Positions 8,691 to 17,123 are shown, counted from the stretch's first letter. The stretch: DNA of 64,000 bases from an uncultured Allomuricauda sp. (GCF_947499585.1 NZ_CANMOO010000002.1:1143097-1207096); one strand, 5' to 3'. The notes: generated from the sequence alone by a model not told the origin. Numbers and translations: made by a program.

Positions 8691-10487
8691 ATGGGGTTGG
8701 TTTCTGCGAAAGAGGTGGCAAAAGTCATTAATTTGGACAGGTATGGTTTTTTAGGCACCTTCGTTGGATGGCTTTTAATGGTTGCCACAAGAATTACTGG
8801 GATAAATAGATTTTATAATAAGAATAAGTCACTTCCGGGAAGAGATTTTTTAGAAGCTATCTTGGATCATTATGAAATTGATTTTGAGATTCCGGAAGAA
8901 GATTTAAAACGTCTTCCCAAAGACGGGCCTTATATCACCATCAGTAATCATCCGCTAGGAGGAATAGATGGTGTTTTGTTGTTAAAACTCATGCTAGAAG
9001 AACGGGAAGATTTTAAAATCATCGCAAATTTCCTTTTAAATCGAATTGAACCCATGAAGCCATATATAATGCCGGTGAATCCTTTTGAAAATCATAAGGA
9101 TGCCAAAAGCAGTATTGCAGGCTTTAAAAATGCACTTTCACACCTTAGGGAAGGTCACCCTTTGGGTATTTTTCCAGCAGGTGAAGTATCTACTTATAAA
9201 GATGGAAAGCTGGTGGTGGACAAACCTTGGGAAGAGGCAGCACTTAAACTTATTAGAAAAGCGGAGGTTCCGGTGGTTCCAATATATTTTCATGCTAGAA
9301 ACAGCAGACTTTTTTACAGGTTATCCAAAATAAATGATGTTTTTAGAACGGCAAAACTACCGTCAGAGGTTGCTTCTCAAAACAGAAGACCTATAAAGGT
9401 TCGTGTTGGGCAACCCATATCTATAAATGCCCAAAAGGAAGAGGAAACGCTAGAATCTTTTGCAGAATTATTAAGAAAGAAAACCTATCTCTTGGCCAAT
9501 GCGTTTGAGAAAGAACGTTTGATCGATAAAGTGCCCACCACTTTAAAAATTCCTAAACCCCCTAAAAAAATAGCTACGGCCGTTGGCTCTGAAGTATTGC
9601 AAGGCGAAATAGAAAAGTTAAGGGAAAAAGATTGCCGAATGCTTCAAAGTAAGAACTACGAAGTATACCTGGCCCAAGAAAAGGATATGCCCTTTATTTT
9701 AAATGAAATTGGAAGACAACGCGAAATAACCTTTCGTGAAGTAGGGGAAGGAACCAATAATGCTGTTGATTTAGATGAGTTTGATTCTTATTATCACCAT
9801 CTTTTCTTGTGGGATGATCAGGAAAAGGCTATAGTTGGAGCGTATCGTATGGGGCTTGGTTCTCAAATATTCAAAAAATATGGTATTGATGGCTTCTACC
9901 TTCAAGATCTGTTTCGTTTTGAACCGGAACTCTATGGAATGATGGAGAAATCCATTGAAATGGGAAGGGCCTATATAGTTAAAGAATATCAGCAAAAACC
10001 AATGCCTTTGTTTTTGTTATGGAAAGGGATTGTGCATACCACCTTAAGACACCCAGAGCATAAATATTTAATAGGGGGGGTCAGTATCAGTAATCAGTTC
10101 TCCAACTTTTCAAAGTCGTTAATGATTGAGTTTATGAAATCTAACTATTGGGATCCCTATGTGGCTCAATATATAAGACCTAAGAAAGAATTTAAAGTGC
10201 AGTTGAAGGATGCTGATAAAGAATTCATTTTTGATGACACCCAAGCTGACTTGAACAAGTTCGATAAGTTGATTAACGAAGTAGAACCAGGTAGTCTTCG
10301 TTTACCGGTTTTGATTAAAAAGTACATCAAACAAAATGCAAAAGTCGTTGCTTTTAATGTTGATCCACTATTTAATAATTCTGTGGATGGGTTAATGTAC
10401 ATAAAGATTGCTGACTTACCTGAAAGCACTGTCAAGCCTGTTATGGAGGAATTCCAAGCTGAATTGGAACGTAAATTAAACCACTGA
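8691..10487 (+). CDS. OlsF-like bifunctional acyltransferase (PlsC domain + GNAT-type N-acyltransferase domain)
   Basis: 598 residues with two modules. The N-terminal part (about 1-280) is a PlsC/lysophospholipid acyltransferase with the catalytic NHPLGGIDG motif (NHx4D type) and the FPAGEVS motif. The C-terminal part (about 320-560) resembles the acyl-homoserine-lactone-synthase/hemolysin GNAT fold found in ornithine-lipid N-acyltransferases, with EIGRQREITFREVGEG. This order matches OlsF of Serratia and Flavobacterium johnsoniae, which makes aminolipids (ornithine or glycine lipids). Which amino acid is used here cannot be told. The next gene follows after 12 nt. Confidence 0.85.
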   Translation: MGLVSAKEVAKVINLDRYGFLGTFVGWLLMVATRITGINRFYNKNKSLPGRDFLEAILDHYEIDFEIPEEDLKRLPKDGPYITISNHPLGGIDGVLLLKLMLEEREDFKIIANFLLNRIEPMKPYIMPVNPFENHKDAKSSIAGFKNALSHLREGHPLGIFPAGEVSTYKDGKLVVDKPWEEAALKLIRKAEVPVVPIYFHARNSRLFYRLSKINDVFRTAKLPSEVASQNRRPIKVRVGQPISINAQKEEETLESFAELLRKKTYLLANAFEKERLIDKVPTTLKIPKPPKKIATAVGSEVLQGEIEKLREKDCRMLQSKNYEVYLAQEKDMPFILNEIGRQREITFREVGEGTNNAVDLDEFDSYYHHLFLWDDQEKAIVGAYRMGLGSQIFKKYGIDGFYLQDLFRFEPELYGMMEKSIEMGRAYIVKEYQQKPMPLFLLWKGIVHTTLRHPEHKYLIGGVSISNQFSNFSKSLMIEFMKSNYWDPYVAQYIRPKKEFKVQLKDADKEFIFDDTQADLNKFDKLINEVEPGSLRLPVLIKKYIKQNAKVVAFNVDPLFNNSVDGLMYIKIADLPESTVKPVMEEFQAELERKLNH

Positions 10488-10499
10488 TTTTTTAATTAA

Positions 10500-11516
10500 A
10501 TGAGTTTGGGAAAACCATTAGTATTTACCATCTTATTTCTTTCTTCGGTTTTAGGTTATAGCCAAGAAATAGAAGGGTTTGTATTTGATAACATGACCAA
10601 AAAACCTATTGATGGAGCTTCTGTTTACTTTGATGGTAGTTCTATCGGTACGATAACAGATGAGCAAGGTAATTTTAAAATTAGGCTGCTATTTCAAAAT
10701 AATGCCACTTTAGTAATACGTTATTTGGGTTATGAGACTAAAAAGATCGTCAATCTAGAAGAAGTTGATGAACTAAAAATTGGGCTTAAGGAAAAAGTGG
10801 AGAGTTTAAAGGAAATTGTTGTTACATCTGATCCATTTTCCCGTAAGCAAAAACTAAAGGTTTTTAAATTAGAATTTTTAGGAGATACAAAAGGTGGTCG
10901 TAACAGCACAATTATAAATGAAAGTGAAGTAAAACTGTATTTTAATTCCTATGATAATACACTTTCTGCCTATTGCGATAAACCATTGATTATTAGAAAC
11001 GAATATTTGGCATATGTTGTAAATTTTGAGATAGAGGAATTCAAAATTTTCTTTAAAAAAAAGAGCTTAGAACGAACAGATAACATTTATTATACAGTTT
11101 ATGATGGTTCTACCCAGTTTTATGATATATCATCCAATGATTTGAAAATAAGGGAACGTAGAAAGAAAGCATATCTAGGTTCAAGTATGCATTTTATGAG
11201 ATCGTGCTGGAATGGAGATTTGAAAACTCAAAATTTTAGATTGAAAGAAGGATTTAAACCAGTACCAATTAAAAACTTTTTTTCTAAAGAAAACCCGAAA
11301 GAAGATTTACAGAATATTCGATTTTCAGGTGCTAAGTATGTAATCTATCATAAGAGAAAAGGCAATTATAGATCTACCTTAAGGATAAACAATCTTGATA
11401 CAGTCTATACTTTGGATAGATATGGAAATTATTCTCCTTTTCAAGAAATAGTCTTTGGCGGTTACATGGCCAATTTTCGTATTGGGGAAATGTTGCCAAT
11501 AGATTATGGGCTTTAA
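10500..11516 (+). CDS. Secreted protein with carboxypeptidase-regulatory-like domain
   Basis: 338 residues. A signal peptide (ending near VLGYSQE) is followed by a CarboxypepD_reg-like beta-sandwich (about residues 22-100: IEGFVFDNMTKKPIDGASV, then YLGYETKKI) of the kind found at the N-terminus of TonB receptors. The remaining 230 residues have no TonB plug or barrel signature that I recognise and are probably periplasmic or outer-membrane-associated. It is likely co-transcribed with the aminolipid acyltransferase. Function unknown. Confidence 0.75.
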   Translation: MSLGKPLVFTILFLSSVLGYSQEIEGFVFDNMTKKPIDGASVYFDGSSIGTITDEQGNFKIRLLFQNNATLVIRYLGYETKKIVNLEEVDELKIGLKEKVESLKEIVVTSDPFSRKQKLKVFKLEFLGDTKGGRNSTIINESEVKLYFNSYDNTLSAYCDKPLIIRNEYLAYVVNFEIEEFKIFFKKKSLERTDNIYYTVYDGSTQFYDISSNDLKIRERRKKAYLGSSMHFMRSCWNGDLKTQNFRLKEGFKPVPIKNFFSKENPKEDLQNIRFSGAKYVIYHKRKGNYRSTLRINNLDTVYTLDRYGNYSPFQEIVFGGYMANFRIGEMLPIDYGL

Positions 11517-11537
11517 AAAAGCTGAGCTTTGTTATCG

Positions 11538-11960
11538 TCAATTCACCAATTCTTCTTTTACAAAGTTGTGGCAAAACTCTTTTATCTCTTCTCTGGCCTT
11601 TAAGAATGCCGCATGCTTTACATCTTCAGTACCGGTAACCTTTGAAGGATCAAAAAAGTTATGGTGGATGCGTTCTGCGTTTTTAGCTGGAATAAATGGA
11701 CAATTTTCTTTGGCGTGGTCACAAACAGTGATGATATAATCCCATTCAATACCTTGATATTCATCCACATGGTTAGATGTATGGAAAGTAATATCAATGC
11801 CATCTTCATTCATTATGGATACAGCTCCTGGGTTTAATCCGTGTGTTTCTATTCCAGCACTATAAATAATTGCCAAAGAATCTTGAAAGTAGTTTAAATA
11901 CCCATGTGCCATTTGGCTTCTGCATGAGTTCCCAGTACAAAGGACCAATACGTTTTTCAT
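11538..11960 (-). CDS. arsC: Arsenate reductase, low-molecular-weight phosphatase type
   Basis: 140 residues with the N-terminal phosphatase loop LCTGNSCRS (C8-x5-R14), so a thioredoxin-type ArsC that reduces arsenate to arsenite. A central CDHAKENCPFIP segment supplies the second-redox cysteines characteristic of this family. It is the last gene of the arsR-DUF6428-GNAT-arsC minus-strand cluster. No arsenite efflux pump (ArsB/Acr3) follows; the next gene is convergent. Confidence 0.92.
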   Translation of the reverse strand: MKNVLVLCTGNSCRSQMAHGYLNYFQDSLAIIYSAGIETHGLNPGAVSIMNEDGIDITFHTSNHVDEYQGIEWDYIITVCDHAKENCPFIPAKNAERIHHNFFDPSKVTGTEDVKHAAFLKAREEIKEFCHNFVKEELVN

Positions 11961-11976
11961 TTTTTTGATATGATAA

Positions 11977-12468
11977 TTAATCTACACCTATAGTTTCACT
12001 TCTTTTTTCAAATAACAAATTGTCTTTCCAAATACCTTTAATTTTCCCAACTCGTTCGCGTTTACCAATAAAGCGAAACCCAACTTTTTTATGGAGATGT
12101 ATACTTGCTTCATTTTCTGGAAAAACCCCTGATTGTATCGTCCAGAATCCAGCTTTTTCACTTTCAGATATTAGTTGTTCCAAAAGTAATTTACCAACAC
12201 CCTTACCTCTGCTTTTGGCTCCAATATAGACACTTACTTCTCCAACACCGCCATAAACGCACCTGCTTGAAACGGGAGATAATGCAGCCCAACCTAGAAT
12301 CTCACCGTTCTCTTCGGCAATCAACCTACACTGCTCCACATGGGCTTGATTCCAACTTTCATAGCTGGGGATGGTTTGCTCAAAGGTTGCAAAACCAGTT
12401 GCTATACCTTGGGCATATATTTGGGAAACACCTTCCCAATCCGAAGCATTCATTTCACGGACTTGCAT
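11977..12468 (-). CDS. GNAT acetyltransferase of the phosphinothricin/ArsN1 type
   Basis: 163 residues: N-terminal VREMNASDWEGVSQIYAQG, central GEVSVYIGAKSRGKGVGKLL acetyl-CoA loop and NEASIHLHKKVGFRFIG near the C-terminus, all typical of phosphinothricin-like acetyltransferases. Relatives inside ars operons (ArsN1) acetylate the arsenical antibiotic arsinothricin. The position between DUF6428 and arsC supports that role here, but this is inference from context and family. Separated from arsC by 16 nt and from DUF6428 by 9 nt. Confidence 0.85.
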   Translation of the reverse strand: MQVREMNASDWEGVSQIYAQGIATGFATFEQTIPSYESWNQAHVEQCRLIAEENGEILGWAALSPVSSRCVYGGVGEVSVYIGAKSRGKGVGKLLLEQLISESEKAGFWTIQSGVFPENEASIHLHKKVGFRFIGKRERVGKIKGIWKDNLLFEKRSETIGVD

Positions 12469-12477
12469 AATAACGTA

Positions 12478-12975
12478 TTAACAGCAGCCACCTCCAGGAG
12501 TGCAGCCGCTTGAGGCTTCTGTTACCACTTCTTCTGAAGTATCTACAACACCACAAGTTTCTTTGGCTTTACAATCTGTTTTTTCTACAGAAAGTTTTAA
12601 AACTAGAGATTGCTCATCCATAGCATAATCATTCACAAAGAGCTGAGCTGTATGAAAATCTGAATTGCTATACTCAAACTTGATTTCGGCATCCCTTACC
12701 ATGGGTTTAATGCCATCAACTTTGTTGAGAATACCTAAAGCTTTATAGGCAGACATAAACTCTTTTTTGTCCTTTTCCTTTGGACTTTCCCATAATTGTA
12801 CAATGGTTTCTTTCCAAAAATCCGTTCCCGCTCCACAATCCACTGAATCCACCATAATGTTTTTGATTTCAGTGATATGGTAATTTGCTCCTACAAATTT
12901 GCCTTCCGTGTATTCAAAAAGCAAACTTTTATTCTGATGTTGTTTTAGTAAGGATAGAAATTCTGATGTATTCAT
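12478..12975 (-). CDS. DUF6428 family protein, cysteine-rich tail, in ars operon
   Basis: 165 residues, cytoplasmic, of unknown function; the family recurs next to arsR in Bacteroidota. The body is a mixed alpha/beta domain, followed by a C-terminal tail containing DCKAKETCGV and ending in CTPGGGCC, which provides a cluster of thiols suited to binding As(III). I chose the ATG at 12975, two bases after the arsR stop, rather than an upstream start inside arsR. Metal(loid) binding is inferred from cysteine content and context. Confidence 0.8.
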   Translation of the reverse strand: MNTSEFLSLLKQHQNKSLLFEYTEGKFVGANYHITEIKNIMVDSVDCGAGTDFWKETIVQLWESPKEKDKKEFMSAYKALGILNKVDGIKPMVRDAEIKFEYSNSDFHTAQLFVNDYAMDEQSLVLKLSVEKTDCKAKETCGVVDTSEEVVTEASSGCTPGGGCC

Positions 12976-12977
12976 GA

Positions 12978-13301
12978 TTAACAGCAATTATAATTAATAT
13001 TGGCAAAAAACGTATTGAAGGAATTTTGTAATTCTTCCCAACGTTCTTCATTGATACAGTAGCATAGGTTTTTACCTTCAAAGGTTCCTTTTAAGAGACC
13101 TATTTTCTTTATTTCGTTTAAATGTTGTGATATAGTAGGTTGCGAAAGTCCAATAACATCAACCAAATCATTGCAGATACAATTTTCCTGTCTGCTTATA
13201 TATTCTAAAATCGCTATACGTGCAGGATGCGCCAAAACTTTGGCAACTTGTGCCAGCTCGTTTTGTGTTACAGAAAACATATGTGTTTTAGAAGCTCCCA
13301 T
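12978..13301 (-). CDS. arsR: ArsR-family metalloregulatory repressor
   Basis: 107 residues with a winged helix-turn-helix (LAHPARIAILEYISRQ, then LSQPTISQHLNEIKKIGLL) and the metalloid-sensing segment ENCICNDLV, equivalent to the ELCVCDL motif of As(III) sensors. The C-terminus ends in NCC, offering extra ligands. It heads the arsenic operon and probably represses its own promoter from the palindrome at 13330-13341, releasing it when arsenite binds. Confidence 0.92.
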   Translation of the reverse strand: MGASKTHMFSVTQNELAQVAKVLAHPARIAILEYISRQENCICNDLVDVIGLSQPTISQHLNEIKKIGLLKGTFEGKNLCYCINEERWEELQNSFNTFFANINYNCC

Positions 13302-13329
13302 TATTGGTTATAACGACATTGATAATTTT

Positions 13330-13341
13330 ATATTGCAATAT
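13330..13341. promoter_or_regulatory. Palindrome upstream of arsR, possible ArsR operator
   Basis: ATATTGCAATAT is a perfect 12-bp palindrome 29 nt upstream of the arsR ATG, within an AT-rich region flanked by two direct GATAAT copies (13321-13326, 13345-13350). ArsR dimers bind such symmetric AT-rich sites; assignment is by position. Confidence 0.4.
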
Positions 13342-13360
13342 TACGATAATAATAATAAAT

Positions 13361-13394
13361 AAAAAAGCCAGAGCGTATTTCTCTGGCTTTTTTT
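13361..13394 (-). terminator. Rho-independent terminator after the TM2 gene
   Basis: The stem AAAAAAGCCAGAG / CTCTGGCTTTTTT with a 7-nt loop and T-run lies directly after the TM2 gene stop on the minus strand. It is nearly symmetric, so it could also act on the plus strand. Confidence 0.85.
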
Positions 13395-13829
13395 CTAGAA
13401 CCAAGGTTTCTTTCCAACCTGGTATGTGTTGTAAAATTCATCATCCGATTTGGTTAGGTAAATGATACCCTCTACCAATCCAATTACACTGGGAATCCAA
13501 ACAAAAAGCAACCCTATTCCAACGCATGAAAGCACATATGCCACTATAGAAACTCCAAGTAAAATGAAACCTTCCTTATTGTACCCGAGCATAAATTTGT
13601 GTACTCCTAGCGAACCTAAAATAATGGCTAGAACTCCGGTTAATATTTTTTTATTCTCACCACCTGCACCTTTAATGCCCTCGGCAAATTCATTAGCAGT
13701 TTTTTTAGCTTCGTCAGCAAAATCCCCTGCTGCTTCTTTGGCATCTTCAGCAGCATCCTTTGCGGCTTCTTTGGCATTGTCAAAGGCATCTTCTGCCTTA
13801 TCTCCTAAGTCTTTGTTTTCTTCAGACAT
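13395..13829 (-). CDS. TM2-domain membrane protein with LEA-like amphipathic N-terminus
   Basis: 144 residues. Residues about 1-58 are a low-complexity Ala/Lys/Glu/Asp helix with repeated AKEAAxDAA patterns resembling LEA/apolipoprotein-like amphipathic helices. Residues about 60-135 form a TM2 domain: two hydrophobic segments with the conserved GSLGVHKFMLGYNKEG turn. Inner-membrane, function unknown; the repeat helix may lie on the membrane surface. It forms a single-gene unit with a strong terminator. Confidence 0.85.
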   Translation of the reverse strand: MSEENKDLGDKAEDAFDNAKEAAKDAAEDAKEAAGDFADEAKKTANEFAEGIKGAGGENKKILTGVLAIILGSLGVHKFMLGYNKEGFILLGVSIVAYVLSCVGIGLLFVWIPSVIGLVEGIIYLTKSDDEFYNTYQVGKKPWF

Positions 13830-13884
13830 GGTAATTATAATTTGTTGGTTAAACGAGTCTTAAAAATAAGGATTATTTTAATAG

Positions 13885-14271
13885 CTATAAGAAAGCTTTA
13901 TCAACAGGTTGCCAAAGTTCTATTTTATTACCTTCAGGATCCAATATCCAGCCAAATTTCCCGTAATCGTACTCTTCAATCTCACCCACAATGGTAACAC
14001 CTTCGCTTTTTAGAGCTTTTAAAAGTTCTACCAAGTTTTCTACTCTAAAATTCATCATGAACTGTTTTTCGCTTGGCTGAAAATAGGTAGTATCATCTTT
14101 GAACGGGCTCCATTGGGTTATACAATCATTTCCTTCTTTGTCCTTCCACCAAAAACTCCAACCATATTGGTCTACGGGAATTCCTAGACGTTCTTTATAC
14201 CATTTTTTAATGTTATCCGGATCTTTCGTTTTAAAGAAAAACCCTCCCAGTCCTGTTACTCTTTTTTTCAT
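13885..14271 (-). CDS. VOC-superfamily (glyoxalase/bleomycin-resistance-like) protein
   Basis: 128 residues with paired beta-alpha-beta-beta-beta modules: GLGGFFFKTKDPDNIKKWY at the N-terminus and YGKFGWILDPEGNKIELWQP at the C-terminus, the latter carrying the metal-ligand glutamate typical of glyoxalase-like enzymes. Substrate unknown. Start at 14271 (MKKRVTG) is preferred over the GTG-type extension at 14295. Downstream of the DUF1801 gene by 39 nt and likely co-transcribed. Confidence 0.85.
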   Translation of the reverse strand: MKKRVTGLGGFFFKTKDPDNIKKWYKERLGIPVDQYGWSFWWKDKEGNDCITQWSPFKDDTTYFQPSEKQFMMNFRVENLVELLKALKSEGVTIVGEIEEYDYGKFGWILDPEGNKIELWQPVDKAFL

Positions 14272-14310
14272 AATTATATTATTTTCAGCTCCCACTGATG
14301 GGAAACCAAA

Positions 14311-14766
14311 TTACCGTTTTATGTTTTTCTCGTATAACGCTATCCATGCTTTTGGGGTAATTTTTTGACATAGTTCTGCTATAAGTTCATATGGAATGTT
14401 TTCCATTTTTTTAAATCGGATACAACTCTTGCCCATATCCAATTTGGTTTTAACATGTTTTGGGTATTCCCCAACAAACCAGTCCAGTAATTTTTTATCC
14501 GCATAAATTCCTGAATGGTATAATGCCACAAAGTTCTTTTGTGAGGCTATGTTTACGAAAGGCAAAGGCAGTTTGGGGTCACAGTGATATCCGGGTACAT
14601 ATAGAGAATGAGGAACCACATAACCTATCATTTTATAACTGATACATTCCTGAAATCCTTCTGGTAAACTTGCTTTAACCGTTTCTCGCAATTTGGAAAC
14701 GGCTACTTTGCGATCTTCAGGTAATTTGCTAATATATTCATCTGGCGTGTTGACATCTATTGTCAT
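14311..14766 (-). CDS. DUF1801 (YdhG/YobT-like) protein
   Basis: 151 residues with the DUF1801 pattern: N-terminal YISKLPEDRKVAVSKLRETV, central ISYKMIGY, and C-terminal KSCIRFKKMENIPYELIAEL. The family is small, cytoplasmic and functionally uncharacterised, related in fold to iron-chaperone frataxin-like proteins. It starts 7 nt after the DUF4199 gene and precedes the VOC gene, suggesting one operon. Confidence 0.85.
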   Translation of the reverse strand: MTIDVNTPDEYISKLPEDRKVAVSKLRETVKASLPEGFQECISYKMIGYVVPHSLYVPGYHCDPKLPLPFVNIASQKNFVALYHSGIYADKKLLDWFVGEYPKHVKTKLDMGKSCIRFKKMENIPYELIAELCQKITPKAWIALYEKNIKR

Positions 14767-14773
14767 GATAAAA

Positions 14774-15280
14774 TTATTTTCGTTGCAATATCAAAGCTGA
14801 AATTAAAGTAATAATAAATCCTATTATAAAAACGGTCATGGCCATTAGGGCAAAAGAAAAAAGTGGGTTAGAAAACATTTCCCTCTGTGATTCTAGTTTT
14901 GCCAATTTTATTTCAAATTCATCCGCAGGTAAAGAGGTTCTCATATTTTCAACTGCTGTGTCGTAATATTGAGTTGTAAAATCTGGATTAAGCACCTCGC
15001 TATAAAAAATATCAAGAAACCCAAATGCTAAGGCTGTAATAAGGCTAATAAGTATGCCGATGATTAAAGCCTGTTTAAAACTTACCTTGCCTTGATTCTC
15101 TTTATCTCTGAAATGTTTAATGCCTAAATAGACAAACCCCAGGGATAAAATCATAGACACATAACCCAATACTTCTTGGATTGAGTATGATACATCGCTT
15201 AATAAGAACCAGCTTGTTAAAAATAGAATAGAGATAGTGATAGCGCCATAAAGCCCAAATCTTGTTATGGTTTTTTTCAT
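14774..15280 (-). CDS. DUF4199 four-helix membrane protein
   Basis: 168 residues with four predicted membrane helices (about residues 8-27, 35-53, 70-92 and 138-163) and a periplasmic loop containing FYSEVLNPDFTTQYY, typical of DUF4199, a Bacteroidota membrane family of unknown function. ATG at 15280 chosen (MKKTITRFG). The LuxR-type membrane regulator lies 98 nt upstream on the same strand, a pairing worth noting. Confidence 0.85.
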   Translation of the reverse strand: MKKTITRFGLYGAITISILFLTSWFLLSDVSYSIQEVLGYVSMILSLGFVYLGIKHFRDKENQGKVSFKQALIIGILISLITALAFGFLDIFYSEVLNPDFTTQYYDTAVENMRTSLPADEFEIKLAKLESQREMFSNPLFSFALMAMTVFIIGFIITLISALILQRK

Positions 15281-15378
15281 GATCAATTATTTAAAAAGTT
15301 AGACCAAAAGTAGTGGTAGAGGAAAGTTTGGGAGTCATACTAAAGTACCAAAACCATAGCAATTTGACTCTAAATCAA

Positions 15379-15795
15379 TTAAATAGCTATAATTTGAAGG
15401 GCTTTTGCTTTCTGTATTGCTTGGGTACGACGCTTGGCATCCAACTTTACCAACAGGCTGGAAACATGGGTTTTTATAGTGCTTTCTGAAACAAAAAGCT
15501 TATCAGCAATTTCTTTGTTGGATAGACCATCGGAAATTTGGACTAGCACTTCATATTCGCGCTTGCTTATACCAAGCTGTTCTATCTTTTTATAATCTAT
15601 GGAAATAGAAGAAAGTTTTTCTTTCTGCAATGTTCTCTTGTTGATGTAAACACCAATGATAAAAAATACAATTGCAATGACAGCTATCACTATTTCAAGG
15701 GAAACATCACCAGAAACGTAGGAGTATTTACTGAACTTGAAAAGGACAAGCAATGCCACAATAAGGGAAGAAAAAACGAAAACGGTCTTTTTCAC
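15379..15795 (-). CDS. Membrane-anchored LuxR-type helix-turn-helix regulator
   Basis: 138 residues. Two hydrophobic helices (about 5-22 and 34-52) are followed by a short linker and a GerE/LuxR DNA-binding domain (LGISKREYEVLVQISDGLSN, then KEIADKLFVSESTIKTHVSS). There is no receiver or ligand-binding domain, so it is a minimal membrane-tethered transcription factor. It follows the hydroxyacid dehydrogenase by 9 nt and precedes DUF4199, a possible target or partner. Confidence 0.88.
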   Translation of the reverse strand: MKKTVFVFSSLIVALLVLFKFSKYSYVSGDVSLEIVIAVIAIVFFIIGVYINKRTLQKEKLSSISIDYKKIEQLGISKREYEVLVQISDGLSNKEIADKLFVSESTIKTHVSSLLVKLDAKRRTQAIQKAKALQIIAI

Positions 15796-15804
15796 TTAAT
15801 AAAA

Positions 15805-16737
15805 TTAACAAAATCTAGCTTTGATTTTGTCCACAACGGTCTGTGCCAGTTTTTCTTTACTCTCAACAGTCCAGCCTGCTACATGAGGAGTTAGTAAAAC
15901 GTTCTTGGCTTTTCGCAAGAATTTGAATGCCTTTGGTTTTTGAACAAACATGTTCTCGAACGATTTCTTCTCGTATTCCAGAACATCCAATCCGGCACCT
16001 AGAATTTTTTCTGATTTTAGACCGTCAACCAAATCTTTGGTGACAGCACATTTACCCCGTGCCGTATTTAAAAACCAAAAAGGTTTGTGAAATGCGTTAA
16101 TGAATTCCTTGTTGACCATTCCTGTGGTCAATTCAGTCTCAGGGACATGAAGACTCACAATATCTGACCTTTGTTGAAATTCCATAATTCCTACCTGTCT
16201 TGCATTGTCATCACCTACACCACCAATGATGTCATAACAAATGATTTCTACATCAAAACCTTTAAGTTTTTGGGCAAATGCCTTACCCATATTTCCATAA
16301 CCGATAATACCAACGGTCTTGCCATCCAATTCTACACCTCGGTTACCTTCGCGGTCCCATTTTCCTTTTTTCACTTCTCTATTGGCCTTGGTCATTTTGT
16401 TCATTAAAGACAACAACATTCCTAAAGTATGTTCCCCAACAGCATTTCGGTTTCCTTCCGGAGCGGAAGCCAAGAACACATTTTTTTGCTTGGCATATTC
16501 GATGTCTATGTTTTCCAAACCTGCCCCAAGCCTGCCTATAAACTTGAGATTTGTTGCTTTATCCAAAAACTGTTGGTTCAAAGTAAACCTGCTTCGGATA
16601 ATGACCCCATCGTACAAATGGATTTTCTTTTCAACCTCTTCTTTAGAGGATGTATAGTCTTCATGGTTTTCAAAACCCAATTGGGTAAATTGTTCAAGAA
16701 GTAATGGATGGTTGGTGTCTAAGTGGAGAACTTTCAT
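15805..16737 (-). CDS. D-2-hydroxyacid dehydrogenase (SerA-like)
   Basis: 310 residues. A split catalytic domain surrounds a Rossmann domain with GIIGYGNMGKAFAQKL as the NAD-binding loop; the catalytic Arg lies in NTARGKCAV and the His in LLTPHVAGWT. It belongs to the phosphoglycerate dehydrogenase-like group but is short, lacking the C-terminal ACT domain, so it could be a 3-phosphoglycerate dehydrogenase or a related reductase. It lies downstream of the NTF2-like and cupin genes with short gaps. Confidence 0.88.
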   Translation of the reverse strand: MKVLHLDTNHPLLLEQFTQLGFENHEDYTSSKEEVEKKIHLYDGVIIRSRFTLNQQFLDKATNLKFIGRLGAGLENIDIEYAKQKNVFLASAPEGNRNAVGEHTLGMLLSLMNKMTKANREVKKGKWDREGNRGVELDGKTVGIIGYGNMGKAFAQKLKGFDVEIICYDIIGGVGDDNARQVGIMEFQQRSDIVSLHVPETELTTGMVNKEFINAFHKPFWFLNTARGKCAVTKDLVDGLKSEKILGAGLDVLEYEKKSFENMFVQKPKAFKFLRKAKNVLLTPHVAGWTVESKEKLAQTVVDKIKARFC

Positions 16738-16751
16738 GGGCTAAATATACC

Positions 16752-17117
16752 CTAAATTTTAGGGTACTCAGTTTGAGTCATTTCGTGTTGTACGGCACCT
16801 GTATGGGCCGTGTTTTGTTTTTCAAAAAGCAATAAATGGACTTCTTCGTCATTCTTTGTCATAGGATTATGTTCCACCCCTTTAGGCACAACAATAATTT
16901 CACCCTCTTTTACTACTTCCGTTCTATCTCTAAACTGCATGTACAGGGTGCCTTTTATTACTTGAAAGAGTTCATCTTCATTTTCGTGCGAGTGCCAGAC
17001 AAATTCTCCTTTAATTTTAGCTAAGATTACCTGCATATCATCCACTGTAGCTATTTGATGTGGATGCCACTGCTTGGTAAATTTGGTGTGTTTTTGCTTT
17101 AAATTTATAGTCTCCAT
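16752..17117 (-). CDS. Cupin-domain protein
   Basis: 121 residues, single-domain cupin with the two motifs visible: FVWHSHENEDELFQVIKG and GEIIVVPKGVEHNP, which provide His/Glu metal ligands. Small cupins of this kind act as isomerases, dioxygenases or sugar-binding proteins; the substrate is unknown. It is 6 nt downstream of the NTF2-like gene and 14 nt upstream of the dehydrogenase, so the three are probably one transcript. Confidence 0.86.
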   Translation of the reverse strand: METINLKQKHTKFTKQWHPHQIATVDDMQVILAKIKGEFVWHSHENEDELFQVIKGTLYMQFRDRTEVVKEGEIIVVPKGVEHNPMTKNDEEVHLLLFEKQNTAHTGAVQHEMTQTEYPKI

Positions 17118-17123
17118 ATTTTT

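Noticed and set aside
11515..11530. AAAGCTGAGCTTT palindrome as a terminator between the convergent genes
   Set aside because: Short, weak stem without a T-run.
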